Below are positions 9,022 through 19,406 of a stretch of DNA of 64,000 nucleotides, piece after piece (the first letter of the stretch is position 1; each line of letters begins with the position of its first letter). The notes below the pieces were generated by a model, which was not told the DNA's origin, ran no database searches, and saw nothing but the letters and a program-made list of their open reading frames with translations. The stretch is from Strigamia acuminata (taxonomy: Eukaryota > Arthropoda > Chilopoda > Geophilomorpha > Linotaeniidae): contig OX442320.1 of assembly GCA_949358305.1 (NCBI GenBank), positions 1,490,501 to 1,554,500 of the forward strand, read 5' to 3'. Made by a program: the position numbers and the translations under genes.

Positions 9022-12000
9022 TCACCTTGGCGAAAATGTGGAGTAGCAATGGCGGTAGGATTTTCTCGCCTTCGGTCTGAGCTTGCGCAAACGATAGTCG
9101 TCGTTTTGCGTATTCGCGCCATCTAGTGGCGGGTTTTTAAGTTGTTTTTCAGTGTTTTCAAGTTCTGTTTGCGGTTCAAATAATGATTTGAGAGAAATTT
9201 GGTCACTATCATCGATATAACGTTCTTTTGCTTTGATTTGCTTTGTTTTTGTTGGCTTATCCAGAATTTCAACTGCAATTTCTCCTTTTTTACTGATTTT
9301 TTTCACTTTTTCAGCAAATTTCACTTTCTTTTCTGGCATCTCTTTCAAAGCTTCGTCTATGTCTTCTTCAATTCTTGCTTTATACGGTTTCAACCTTTCT
9401 ACGTTAACAATATCACTTTTCTTTCGTGTGGAATTAATAATTTCATAGTCATTTGGAGCTGTTCGTCGCACAATCTCGTAGGGGCCGGAAAATTGAGGTA
9501 AAAGCTTCTCTGACAGGCCAACTTTTCTATTTATGGTCTTCAAATAAACCAATTCACCTGGTTCAAATTCTTTGTTGACTCTATCTTTGTCGAATCTTTT
9601 CTTACTTTTCTCTGACTGCTTTTGAAGTCGTTCATTTGCAATTTTCCTAGCCTGTTGCATGAATTTTGATGTGCGTAACGTGAACTCTTTTTGGGGCAGA
9701 TTTAGGTTAACATCTATTGTCAAATCCACATCATATCCTCGAAGAAGATAGTGCGGTGTGTAACCTGTTGTTTCATGAACTCCCGTGTTGTAGGAAAACA
9801 GGACAAATGGCAGGAACTCATCCCAATCGGTGTGATCATCATTAACATAACTTTGCAACATTTTTGCGAATGTCGCATTAAACCTTTCTGTTAATCCATT
9901 GGTCCTTGGGTGGTATCCTGACGTTGTTTTATGCAAACTTTTGAATAAATTAGATACTTCTTCAATCATTTGGTTCCTGTATTCCGTTCCACGGTCGCTT
10001 AAAATTTCTTTTGGGCTGCCTTCCTTAAGAATCACTTCATAAACCAAAGTCTTTGCTGCTTCTAGAGCTGTTCCTACTGGTGCAGCTCTTGCAATCACAG
10101 ATCTTGACAAATAATCAGTCACAACGAAAACGTGTTTATTTCCTAGTTTTGACAATGGGAAAGGTCCAAGTGTGTCCATTCCAATCCGCTCGAATGGTTT
10201 TGAGACGGTTGACCACGGTTGCATTAGTCCTTTAGCTGGAGTTGTCATCGATTTTGCTTTTGCGCAGTTTTGGCAGGACAAGACGTATTTTCTAACGTCA
10301 GTGTAAATTCTTGTCCAAAAGAATCTTGTTCTTATTCGTTTCCATGTTTTTGCCAAACCTAAGTGAGCTCCTAGTAATCCGTCGTGCATTTCATGCAATA
10401 CATCCTTCTGGAGTTGTTTCGGAACTACTAGCAATAATCCTTCTGTATTTAGGGAACTTGAAGAGTTTTTCTTCCTAAATAACGTTTTCTCGTGGAGCAC
10501 GTACTGCTTAAGCGGTCGTCTCCTCTTCTTTGGAAGTTGCTCTAGGTTTTCAACTGCTGTAATTAGGTCCAGTAGTTTGGGATCCATCCTCTGTTGTGCA
10601 GAGAGGTCCAAATTTTCCAAGAAAAGCGAAGGTAATTTTTCTATTTCTTCTTCACTCATCTGGTCTGGTATCCTACTTAGTGCATCGGCGTCTGTGTGCT
10701 TTTTGCCGCTTTTATACACTATATCGAAATCAAAGTCTACTAATTGCAATGCCCATCTGGCTAAACGTCCATTGGGGTTTCGGACTGACTTCAGCCATTG
10801 GAGGGGTTGGTGGTCGGTTATTATTTGGAATTTCTGTCCGTACAAGTAAGGTCTGAATTTCTGTACTGCAAACATTATAGCGAGACACTCTCTTTCAGTG
10901 GCGGTGTAGTTTTGTTCCGCTGTGCTCATCAGTTTGCTTGCATACGCTACAACTCGCTCCTGGTTGTTGATCTTTTGCTTCAGAATGGCTCCCATTCCAT
11001 ACGCACTTGCGTCGGTTGATACTATGAATGGCTGTGCAAAGTCTGGATGCGCCAACACCGGTACTGTTATTAATGCATTTCGGAGTGTGATAAAAGCTGT
11101 ATCATGGGGCGGACCCCAGTCAAACTTCTCGTCCTTTTTAGTGAGATTCACCAGAGGTTTAGAAATATCTGCAAATCCCTTGATGAACTTTCGGTAATAA
11201 GAGCAGAGTCCTAAAAAACCACGTAGTTGTTTAACGTTCACAGGAAGTGGAAACTTCGCGACTGCTTCCAGGTTCCTGGGATCTGGTGAAACTCCATCAG
11301 CATCAACCACATGTCCTAAGTATCGAATGGTGTCGGTGGCAAACGTACATTTACTCAGCCTAACTTTCAGGTTTGCCATTCTGAGCTTTTCAAAAACTGC
11401 GTCCACATCCACGAGGTGCTGTTCGAATGTCTTCGAGAATATTATTAAATCATCGAGGTACGCTATGCATACCTTTCCCAAGAGGTTCCCAAGCACTTTA
11501 TTCATCAATTTTTGAAAGGCGGCTGGGCTGTTACATAATCCCATTCCGAGGACATTAAACTCATAATGTCCGCTTGACGTCGTGAACGCTGTCTTTTCAC
11601 GATCTTGTTCGTCTATTTCGACTTGGTGGTATCCCTGAATGAGATCCATCATCGAAAAATACTTCGCACCCGCTAGTTGATCTAGGGTGTCGTCGATACG
11701 TGGTAAGGGATAAACCATTTTCTTCGTTACTGCGTTTAAACGTCTCCAATCAACGCAAAATCTCCATCTGCCGTCTCTTTTCTTAATGAGTAGTACTGGT
11801 GCACTCCATGGGCTCTCGGATTCTCTAATTACTCCTTGTTCAAGTAACTTCTTTGTTTCAGCCTCCTCGATTTCTTTTTCCTTAATGGATCGTCTATAAG
11901 GTTGCAAGTGGATTGGAGGAGAGTCTCCTGTATCAATACGATGTTTTATTGCCTGTGCTCTGCCTAAGTCACTGTCAGATGTTGCAAATCTATCCGAATT

Positions 12001-12846
12001 CTTCTCTAGCAGCTGTCGCATCAATTCCTGTTGAGTTGGTGTCATATTCTCATTTGCCATGGCCTTGCTAAAGTCAAATTGATCAGCTCTTTTTTCATCT
12101 AACAAGCCAGACTCAATCACGTAAAATGCTTTTGCAACTGCTGAGTTTTTTCTTAAATAGATTGTCTTTTTAGTTGGATTCGCAACACGCAGAACTCCTT
12201 CACCTTTTCTGAATTTAGTCAATGTCTTGCAACAAATCACGCCAAATCGATCGATTACTCCACTCAATGGTTCTACAAACAATTCGTCATCAACTTTCTT
12301 TGCTATCTTTATTGGTACTACACATTCATGTAAAGCTGGTATCGTTATTGGTTTTAAAACTCGCGCAATATAGTTTTGTTCAGTGTAATTCTTTGACATT
12401 GGGAAAACTTCTTGTTGTTTATCTTTTGGCCCTACAAAGATCTTCTGTTGGTCATAGTCGAGCTGGCACCTTGCAGATCTCAAAAAATTATCTCCTAGCA
12501 GTAAATGGTTGCCAAATCCGCTGACAATCAGCACTTCAATAGTATGTTGTTGTTGTCCAACGTCAATGGTAATCTTGGTTTTTCCTCCTGGGGTTATCAA
12601 TGAACCATCTACAACTCTAAGTCGAACATGTGGACATGGTTGGTATTTGAGCTGCAGAGTTCTTACCAAATCTTCATTAATGATGTTGCGATAACCTCCG
12701 GAATCCAAGACACCAGTGACTTCCAAACCATTCACTACTACTGGAATCTGCAAAAGTTCATCTGTGGCGTTCAGCTCAATGATTTCTAATTTTCTCTTTT
12801 TGAATTTCTTCTTGTTTTTCCGTCTTTGTGGCCATTCTAGTTTCCC
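9022..12846 (-). CDS. pol: Gypsy G1 Pol polyprotein (read by -1 frameshift from gag)
   Basis: Open from the GGGAAAC shift site to 9022, 1275 codons including stop. In order it has a short basic stretch after the shift, then a retropepsin-like protease whose active site reads DSGG and whose C-terminal motif is LLLGDNFL. Reverse transcriptase follows, with CVDWRRLN, MGLCNSPAAFQ and catalytic YLDD. Next are RNase H (STDASAYGMGA, TDHQPLQW, DADALSRIP), an HHCC zinc domain (AHLGLAKT...CQNCAK), a DDE integrase (IGMDTLGPF, LSDRGTEY, NGLTERFNA), and a C-terminal region with FEPGELVYLK and a Lys-rich tail. No internal start is needed if expressed as Gag-Pol. Every catalytic residue I can check is present. 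G2 Pol differs by roughly a dozen residues. Confidence 0.95.
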   Translation of the reverse strand, partial: GKLEWPQRRKNKKKFKKRKLEIIELNATDELLQIPVVVNGLEVTGVLDSGGYRNIINEDLVRTLQLKYQPCPHVRLRVVDGSLITPGGKTKITIDVGQQQHTIEVLIVSGFGNHLLLGDNFLRSARCQLDYDQQKIFVGPKDKQQEVFPMSKNYTEQNYIARVLKPITIPALHECVVPIKIAKKVDDELFVEPLSGVIDRFGVICCKTLTKFRKGEGVLRVANPTKKTIYLRKNSAVAKAFYVIESGLLDEKRADQFDFSKAMANENMTPTQQELMRQLLEKNSDRFATSDSDLGRAQAIKHRIDTGDSPPIHLQPYRRSIKEKEIEEAETKKLLEQGVIRESESPWSAPVLLIKKRDGRWRFCVDWRRLNAVTKKMVYPLPRIDDTLDQLAGAKYFSMMDLIQGYHQVEIDEQDREKTAFTTSSGHYEFNVLGMGLCNSPAAFQKLMNKVLGNLLGKVCIAYLDDLIIFSKTFEQHLVDVDAVFEKLRMANLKVRLSKCTFATDTIRYLGHVVDADGVSPDPRNLEAVAKFPLPVNVKQLRGFLGLCSYYRKFIKGFADISKPLVNLTKKDEKFDWGPPHDTAFITLRNALITVPVLAHPDFAQPFIVSTDASAYGMGAILKQKINNQERVVAYASKLMSTAEQNYTATERECLAIMFAVQKFRPYLYGQKFQIITDHQPLQWLKSVRNPNGRLARWALQLVDFDFDIVYKSGKKHTDADALSRIPDQMSEEEIEKLPSLFLENLDLSAQQRMDPKLLDLITAVENLEQLPKKRRRPLKQYVLHEKTLFRKKNSSSSLNTEGLLLVVPKQLQKDVLHEMHDGLLGAHLGLAKTWKRIRTRFFWTRIYTDVRKYVLSCQNCAKAKSMTTPAKGLMQPWSTVSKPFERIGMDTLGPFPLSKLGNKHVFVVTDYLSRSVIARAAPVGTALEAAKTLVYEVILKEGSPKEILSDRGTEYRNQMIEEVSNLFKSLHKTTSGYHPRTNGLTERFNATFAKMLQSYVNDDHTDWDEFLPFVLFSYNTGVHETTGYTPHYLLRGYDVDLTIDVNLNLPQKEFTLRTSKFMQQARKIANERLQKQSEKSKKRFDKDRVNKEFEPGELVYLKTINRKVGLSEKLLPQFSGPYEIVRRTAPNDYEIINSTRKKSDIVNVERLKPYKARIEEDIDEALKEMPEKKVKFAEKVKKISKKGEIAVEILDKPTKTKQIKAKERYIDDSDQISLKSLFEPQTELENTEKQLKNPPLDGANTQNDDYRLRKLRPKARKSYRHCYSTFSPR

Positions 12847-14261
12847 GATTGATTAGCTGGTCCACCACGTGGGGCTCCTCGTTGACCTCGGCCTCCTTGG
12901 TAATTTTCAATGAAATTTTTACCTTTATAGTTTGGATTTCGTGGGTGACCTTGGTTATTTGGATTCCCCTGTCTTTGACCTTGTTGTTGTTGTTGCGGTG
13001 GATTCCATTGCTGTTGTGGCTGTTGTTGTTGTTGGAATCCTTGGCCAGAATTATTCCACTGATTATTCCAATTGCCTCTGTTTTGACCTTTATTATTATT
13101 CCATCCTCTACCTTGGTTCCAATTACTGTTGTTATTCCACCATCCACGTTGTTGTCCAGGTCGCCCTCTAAAGTTTCCTCTATTATAGAACTGGGCCTGG
13201 TTTGGATGTGGCGTATACCATTGATTTTGGTAGAAGACTGGAGTGACCTCTGCATATTGAACGTCCCCAAACTGCTGCTGTTGTCTTAGCACTTTGACCT
13301 CTGCTAACAACTCGTCTTTCGTTTTATTGACGTCGCTCGGTTCTACCAAGCAACTCGGTGTCACCTCACCTGTTGTATCAACAGCTTTTTGCAGTAGGGT
13401 TAGTAAAACTTCTGCAGGATCCTCATTGAATGCGTGGGCTTCCAACAATCCAAGTTGTGATGTTAATTGGTCCAACGTCTTTGGGTAATTGGCTACTAAT
13501 TTATCTCTGATCACCTTCTTCAGTCCTTGAAACACGTGAAATATCTTTTGATCTTCCGTGAACGACGGTCTTGCATAAGAGCATTCCTTTAATATTTTCT
13601 GCATGTGTTCCAAAGCTGTTCCGTCCTTGTGCTGCATTGCTTGTAATTTCGCCAAAATTGCTGTTATTTGTCGTCGAAATTTTGTTTTCAACGCATCTTT
13701 CCATTCAGTCCAAGTTCTAGTCGGATGTAATGGAAGTTGGTCTAAATACCACGATGATGCAGAATGTTTCAGCACAATTGACAGATGTTTAATTCTTTCA
13801 GTATCATCGGCAATCGTATCTTCGTATCCAATTAACCATGTGTCGATATTTCCAGTGGCTGGATCAAAATCAACTGGATTTCTTCTATTAACCACTAAAT
13901 TTTGTAATACTGTTTGTATTGCCAACATTTCTGGTGATGGCGAAGCATTAGCCATCTTAATTGGAGATTGTTCTTTATTAATACACAAATATGAAAGTTC
14001 TAAATTTGGTTGCTCCTCAACGTCTTGGAAAATGTCCTTCTCGTCTGCGTCGTCTAGATCACTCTGTTCCCGTATCAATAGTTCTCCTAATTGCTCCACC
14101 TCGTGTGGAAACAATTCAGCTTGAAGATCAGCACTAACAACTCGTATAAGGTGCTGTTGCGGGGTTTCACCTTCCCTTTTTTGAGTTTTAAGTTCCTCTT
14201 TGGGTTTTGGCTTCCTCTTTCGCTCAGTCACCTTGACGCTCAATGCTGTCTCTTCTTCCAA
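12837..14261 (-). CDS. gag: Gypsy G1 Gag
   Basis: This frame of about 474 codons encodes the structural protein that would form the particle. Its central region (IDTWLIGYEDTIADD, SSWYLDQL, WTEWKDALKTKFRR) has the helical look of a retrotransposon capsid. The C-terminal 100 residues are Asn/Gln/Gly-rich with RG repeats and contain no CCHC knuckle, so RNA binding probably relies on the RG-rich tail. The first ATG is at 13955 (MANASPSPEML). The frame is open about 120 codons further upstream, charged and protein-like but without an ATG, so either translation starts at 13955 or an upstream exon supplies the start. It ends at TAG next to the frameshift heptamer. It is nearly identical in G2. Confidence 0.88.
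   Translation of the reverse strand: MEEETALSVKVTERKRKPKPKEELKTQKREGETPQQHLIRVVSADLQAELFPHEVEQLGELLIREQSDLDDADEKDIFQDVEEQPNLELSYLCINKEQSPIKMANASPSPEMLAIQTVLQNLVVNRRNPVDFDPATGNIDTWLIGYEDTIADDTERIKHLSIVLKHSASSWYLDQLPLHPTRTWTEWKDALKTKFRRQITAILAKLQAMQHKDGTALEHMQKILKECSYARPSFTEDQKIFHVFQGLKKVIRDKLVANYPKTLDQLTSQLGLLEAHAFNEDPAEVLLTLLQKAVDTTGEVTPSCLVEPSDVNKTKDELLAEVKVLRQQQQFGDVQYAEVTPVFYQNQWYTPHPNQAQFYNRGNFRGRPGQQRGWWNNNSNWNQGRGWNNNKGQNRGNWNNQWNNSGQGFQQQQQPQQQWNPPQQQQQGQRQGNPNNQGHPRNPNYKGKNFIENYQGGRGQRGAPRGGPANQSGN
12840..12846 (-). promoter_or_regulatory. GGGAAAC -1 ribosomal frameshift site, gag-pol of G1
   Basis: On the minus strand the gag frame reads TCG GGA AAC TAG. The heptamer G GGA AAC has the X XXY YYZ form used for -1 slippage and directly precedes the gag stop. 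After slipping, the frame continues into pol, which is open only from just upstream of this point. The same heptamer occurs in G2 at 43058-43064. Confidence 0.8.
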
Positions 14262-15324
14262 CTCCTCTTCTTTCTTAACACCTGAGAGCAGGTAATCCGT
14301 TACGTATTTTGAAAACGCGTAACGTTTAGAGTCCGCAATGATTTATTAAATGTAGAGAAGACACAATCCTTTGGGTCGAAGCAATTCCTTTTTATTAATA
14401 AACACCTTTCACAAAACAAACACTTTCACTTTCTGAAATAAATTCAATAATTAAACAATTCAATTTTCACGGTCATTTATAAAAAACACTAAATAACTAT
14501 CAGTAAACATTCAACAAAATATCCTGAAAAACAATCAATTATCAAACAATCCACTTCAAAACAATTCAATTTTCATTGTCATTATCTTTATATAATTCAA
14601 TTTCAAAATTGTCAAAATTTTCATCAGTAAATATTCAAGAAAACTCTCTATTAGTAATTCTTTACAAAATCCCCCGAAAAAGAAACAAATTCACTAATAA
14701 ATCTGAACAATATATCTTATTAATATTCAATTCCATCAAAACACTTTATCAATGAACAATTTACAAAATATTCTGAGATTCAAAACTATTCATTAGCAAA
14801 TTCAGGTAATTTCTCTCTATTAATTCTCAATTTTATCAAAAACACCATAAATAAATTCTTTATCAAATAAACAATTTCATCATAAACAATTCACAAATTC
14901 AAATTTCATTCAATTATTAAATCAAACAACACCAACTGTAAAGTCATCCAATTAAATATTCAATTGCTTTTTTCAGCTTTTCTAATTTTAACTTCATTAA
15001 CTCTAATTGACTCTATTTACAAATGAGTCACTCTTATCTTTCCTATCATTTCTTGCAGTGAGTCATGCATATTCAAATTAGGTTGGGATCTTTCTAAATT
15101 TTATAAGATTTTTAAACAATTTCAAAGCTAATTTTTACCAATTTTAACTCTAATTTTGCCAATTTTTGAGTTTTTCAACTCTAGATTTTGATTTCTTAAC
15201 CTAATTTTGCAAATTTTTAATGAATTTTCACAAATTTTGACTATTTTTTATTAAATTTTCAAATTTGGGTTTTTCTATTTTAATTTTGGGGCAGTGTTTG
15301 GGGAAACCGCAATCTCCACCACTT
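14262..15324 (-). other. 5' non-coding region of G1 with primer-binding site
   Basis: About 1.06 kb of AT-rich sequence between the 5' LTR and gag. Next to the LTR the minus strand reads AAGTGGTGGAGATTGCGG. The likely primer site TGGTGGAGATTGCGG (15321-15307) has the TGG start expected for a tRNA CCA end, but I cannot name the tRNA. The middle of the region differs strongly from G2, unlike the coding parts. Confidence 0.7.
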
Positions 15325-15902
15325 TGTTATGTGGGATTTAGGCCCACTTGAGGCTACCCACACAACTGGGATATGATAGGAAATAAAGAGTCATTTTAAT
15401 TAGGTTTAAATTCAATCTAGTTTTTATTTAACCAGACAGCAAAGCTGTTTGATTATTCTTTCAAATGGATGAGTTTACTCTGTTTACATTGGCACAGTTT
15501 TTAAACTCAAATAATGAACTACATAAATTATATAAATTATATAAACTCTAATTATAAATCATAAGTGACACTCTGAATTGAGATGCAATCTGAAACTATT
15601 AAATGGTGATTAAATTAATAACAATTTCTGCAGCCAGCCAAGAACAGGCTGACATTGGATAGGAGGGATTTGAGTTCACTCTCAAGTGAGAGCCGGAAGA
15701 GAACTGTCAAACTTGGGCGGATTCACTTCACAGGAAAGCTCCTGTTACCCCCTTTAACTAATTGATAAGTCCAGTGACGAGGCAATGATGTAATCGATTG
15801 CCAACGCCATCTATGGACGAAATTTAGCAACTTTTATCCGAATTATAGCCGAATTACGCGATACGGGTCGTCCGTTGATCGGGACGGCCTGTACGCGTAG
15901 CA
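15325..15902 (-). repeat. 5' LTR of G1 (578 bp)
   Basis: Same sequence as 7468-8045. It is bounded on the right by the GTAT duplication and the interrupted N1 ORF. Confidence 0.95.
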
Positions 15903-15906
15903 GTAT

Positions 15907-17462
15907 GTTACTGTGTTGGCTAGCTCCAACCACAAATAACTTGGAAATCTATTTTCTACAATCAAACTTTCCACCCCGCTTATGATGTCTGCATTGGCCC
16001 TCTCGGAGATGGAGTCAGCCATTAGGTTCCTAGAATCTACACCATCAATTGTAATTCCGAAATTCTCCATTGCTTCAACCCATGCTGCTAATTCTTCTAT
16101 GGAAAATTCCATTCCAGGGCCCAAATGAACTTCATTCACAGTTCCTCTCAAGCATTGAATTTCAGCTAACCACTTTTGAAATTCTAGTAAAAAGCTATTT
16201 CCCTTTAATGGTTTAAACCATACATATTCAGTACAATCATCTATTATAATGACATATTTTTCCCCAGTTGCATGTGGGGCCCTCCAAACACTCAAATGTA
16301 CAGCTTCTAAAGCTTTCCTGTCATTATTCTTCTGTGTTGAGGGAATATTCTTCTTTGTCAAATCTCCTGTTATAGGAGAGGTCCCTGTGTTCTCCAATTG
16401 AACACCAAAAACATCTGTTGATCCATTCATAACATAAATGCTTTCTTCATTCAAATACCCCATCCGGGTATGCCATAATTTAAATGGGAGGACCTTGTCC
16501 TTGAATCTAAAATCCATACTGTTTTCCTGTTTTCTAACATTTACATGTCTAGAATTCTGTTTCTGGTTTCTAATACCAGAATTTAAGGGACCATTCTGTT
16601 TAATCCTTGTTGTCATACTTGACTTTTGGTTACTCAAACCCTTTTTGGATTTCCCTGAAATCCCCTTTGGAAGATCACTTCCCTTAATTAAGGTTGCACC
16701 ATGCAATTTCCTATTGCTTACAAAACCCTTTTTCATATTATCTGGGTCCCCCTCTCTCTTTTCATTCCGAACCCGGTTCGAATGTTCCATTTCTGTCAAT
16801 TTAGGCCTAGTTTCTTTCTTCATTTTAACAAAATTAAGAGGGTTACCACCTTTAATTGTGGTGAAATTCAATTCTTTATTTCTTTTTCTAATTTGAACCT
16901 TGTTCAAATATTCTAAATCCCCGTGTCCATGTTGGGATTTGATGTTTTGCACATCATTCATGGCATTCAAAATCACATTTGAATCAACCACGTTGCTGTT
17001 CTGATTACCATCACTAGTGCCCTGCACTTTGTTACTGCTAACCCCATTCGCTTCTCTCACATGCACATGCATTGCACAAAGTGTCAAAACTAGATCACTA
17101 ATGGCCCCTGCCATAACATCAATGTTTTCTGTTAATGCGCTCTTACAGACTAAATGGGTTAGTAACAATACACTTTTGTCATAATCAAAACACAAATCAA
17201 ATTTCTCTTTTCCAAGAACAGTAATTTTCCTTTTCAATTGTTCATTAAGTGCGTTATACACTGCCTGTCCGTTAAAGACATTCTGTCCATGTGTTTCCAT
17301 CTTCAATTGTGCCTTGTGTGTGTCATCCATTGTCTGCTTGTTGCAGGCACTCACATTGTCTGTTAAAGACCTTCTCCTTGCACAAAACGCTGTGCGCACA
17401 AAATTCGAGCCACACAACCACACCACACTCACTAATAAATTTAGTGACGGCACAAAACACAT
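15907..17462 (-). pseudogene. N1 ORF, N-terminal part: integrase-like protein
   Basis: I start this at the ATG at 17462 because the same MCFVPSLNLLVS start is conserved in N2 and N3. The open frame extends further, but without an ATG. The N-terminal 30 residues are hydrophobic and look like a signal or anchor segment. A charged, Lys/Asn-rich region follows with no CCHC knuckle and no protease, then a GAG_pre-integrase-like segment (LWHTRMGYLNEES) and an integrase-like core. Compared with copia B, the first catalytic Asp is Ser (AVHLSVW), the second is Gly (HLGPGMEF), and only the Glu remains (SISERANAD). The zinc-binding Cys pair is also gone. Catalysis is therefore unlikely. Gypsy G1 interrupts the frame after ELANTVT. 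Confidence 0.85.
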
Positions 17463-19386
17463 TGCTTCAATTATTTGCAGCACTTTCACTAAAATGCACT
17501 TTTCCACTTTGCAAATACACAAAAACACAATTTTCCCCAACCAAAATGAAGGAGAAAAATCACAATGCACCCTGGACTTATCTCAATAAGTGAGACGCAA
17601 AACTCCACACAGTATTTCCCAAGTTCCGACCGGTGCGCCTGGGCCCGCGGGACACTTGGTGGCCAGAAATAGCCTGTGTGGAAATAGGATTCCGCTACTC
17701 GAATGAGTAAAGGGCGGAAAACAAACAAAGGGACCCCAAAACAAAACCTTAAATAACTATACAAAGTTTCACGACAACCCAAAATAATAATACACTCAGT
17801 TGGCACGTTGTCTTCTTGTTTGCGGGATTTTCGCGTCGCAAAATCCCACGTTGACGTCGTTGTAACGTCGCTTGAATCGTTGTAATTCACTTGTGCACCT
17901 GGCACAAGACTTAACCAGTCCCTTCGTTGCGCAGATACACTCTACGTGCAAATCCGCGATGCGTTTGTGCCCGTCGCACCAAACGCGTCCAAGAAAACTC
18001 GAATTGTTCGTCAAAAATTCTGTGACGTCGTCCAGACGTCTGTCGCTGCTTCGTTGAACGTCTACCCGACGTAATCCAACGCAGAAATGCTCAATTAGAA
18101 TGAGTGACAACTTCTGAACGTTGTGAAATCCAATTTCACTCGTCGCCGCCGGAAAATGCTTCGTTTTCGACGAAAAATGGTCCGTTTCGACTCCAAACCG
18201 GTCCCAATCGATTCTTAGACTTCTTATGTGGTCCCACGTCGTAATTCCAGCGCTGGTGACCACTCCACGACTTCAAAACAGGCTAAACACGGCTGCTATC
18301 GTGGATTGAGATGGGCGCCGCCATCTTGGATTCGGCTGCTCCGCACATCTCGGCAAAAATACAAGGAAAATTAATAATAAATTGACCAAATAAATGTTCC
18401 TACTGTATAGAGGCAATCCAATCGTGTTCCTACACGATTCCACAGTCGAATCTCGGTGATTTTCCGCGAATTTCGACGCACTATCGTCGAATGCGACGCC
18501 GCTCGTTTGTTGCGGGTCTCGTCGCTTGAAAACCGGTCCAAACCGCTCGTTTGTCGTGTCCCGGACACGAAAATCCTCTCCTTCCACCGAAATACGTTTC
18601 CTAAACGTCTTCCAACTCGATGGGCACGTATTTAAAACGTGCGTCGTGCTTCAAAACGATCCCAAATCGCCGCACTTGTTGCCGCCGAAAAATGCTCGAT
18701 TCCGGCCAAAAACAATTCGATTTATTCCCAAACCGCTTCCTATCGCTTCCTGGGATCCTTATGTGGTCCCACGTTGTAATTTCCAGTGCTGAGAGACGTT
18801 AAAACTGGCGAAAACACTCGTAATGTGTTGGCAAAATATGTTCGCGCACGTCGCCGGTCAAAAATCCTCGTTTCGACCAAAAATTGTCCTCGAATCAACT
18901 GGAAACCGCTTCCAAACGATCCGTCGTGCCTTTTTGCACTAAAACGATGCCAAATCCAGCGTTGTAAACCGCTGGGCGACCTGGAAACAGTCTAAACACG
19001 GCCACTTCTCAAAAACACACTGGGGGCCGCCATCTTGGAATTTCGCGTCATCGTGGATTTGAAACACGAAAAAACGGTGTTATTTTCACCAAATGTATTC
19101 GACAAATACTTTCTAATGTTCCTGCAGTCCAGGCAACTAATTCCACGATGATTCCAAGCTGTTTCGTTGCCAAATTCGTTGACAATTGCTTCTCACTGCT
19201 TCGGGTCGCAATTCGCCGACTTCGCTGCTTTACGAAGCACGCGAAACTCGCTCGTCCGGTCGGAAAAATCGTCGCTCTCGTGCTGCCCGCCGCTACGGCA
19301 ATTCCCGTCGATGCGCACAAGACGTTCCCGGCCAGAATTACGTCGCGAATTCGATTCCGAGCGTTAAATTAACGTAGCACTCACCA
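17463..19386 (-). other. Long leader (5' UTR) of N1
   Basis: About 1.9 kb between primer site and ORF with no convincing gene. It contains related repeat blocks of roughly 180 bp (for example around 18080-18265 and 18640-18800, each with a GTGGGACCACATAAG-like core), YY1-like motifs (near 18316-18328 and 19025-19037), and the conserved leader motif at 17638-17652. Homologous leaders occur in N2 and N3. Confidence 0.75.
17638..17652 (-). promoter_or_regulatory. Conserved copia leader motif (N1 copy)
   Basis: On the minus strand it reads TCCCGCGGGCCCAGG. Matching 15-mers of form TCCCGCG-S-S-H-CCAGG lie in the leaders of B (22588), C (37638), N2 (33185), N3 (58941) and E (56429, minus), upstream of the ORF start. 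This may be an RNA packaging or dimerisation signal, which is an inference. Confidence 0.55.
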
Positions 19387-19405
19387 AAACCATCCTCTGC
19401 TACCA
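19387..19405 (-). other. Primer-binding site of N1 (tRNA-iMet)
   Basis: The plus strand reads AAACCATCCTCTGCTACCA, the 3' end of animal initiator tRNA-Met including CCA. The minus-strand transcript is therefore complementary to it over 19 nt, one base from the 5' LTR. A duplicated copy lies at 20172-20190. Confidence 0.85.
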
Positions 19406-19406
19406 T

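Larger units (their letters stand above)
7468..15902 (-). mobile_element. Gypsy element G1 (minus strand), complete
   Basis: This 8435-bp Ty3/gypsy element has LTRs 7468-8045 and 15325-15902 that look identical, and 4-bp GTAT duplications (7464-7467 and 15903-15906). In transcriptional order it has 5' LTR, a 1.06-kb AT-rich 5' region, gag, pol in the -1 frame, a 0.98-kb AT-rich 3' region, a purine tract (AAAAAAGGGAGT on the minus strand) and 3' LTR. All Pol catalytic motifs are intact, so it looks like a recent and possibly active insertion into N1. G2 is a second copy of the same family. Confidence 0.95.

Noticed and set aside
12776-13270. A third minus-strand frame overlapping the end of G1 gag (and its G2 copy at 42994-43488).
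   Set aside because: It is a shadow of the Asn/Gln-rich gag tail, which stays open in other frames through biased composition. It has no domain, and the -1 shift enters the true pol frame instead.
10053-13704. Many plus-strand open frames across G1 (and the same in G2).
   Set aside because: They are antisense shadows of the gag and pol genes, without start context or recognisable domains.
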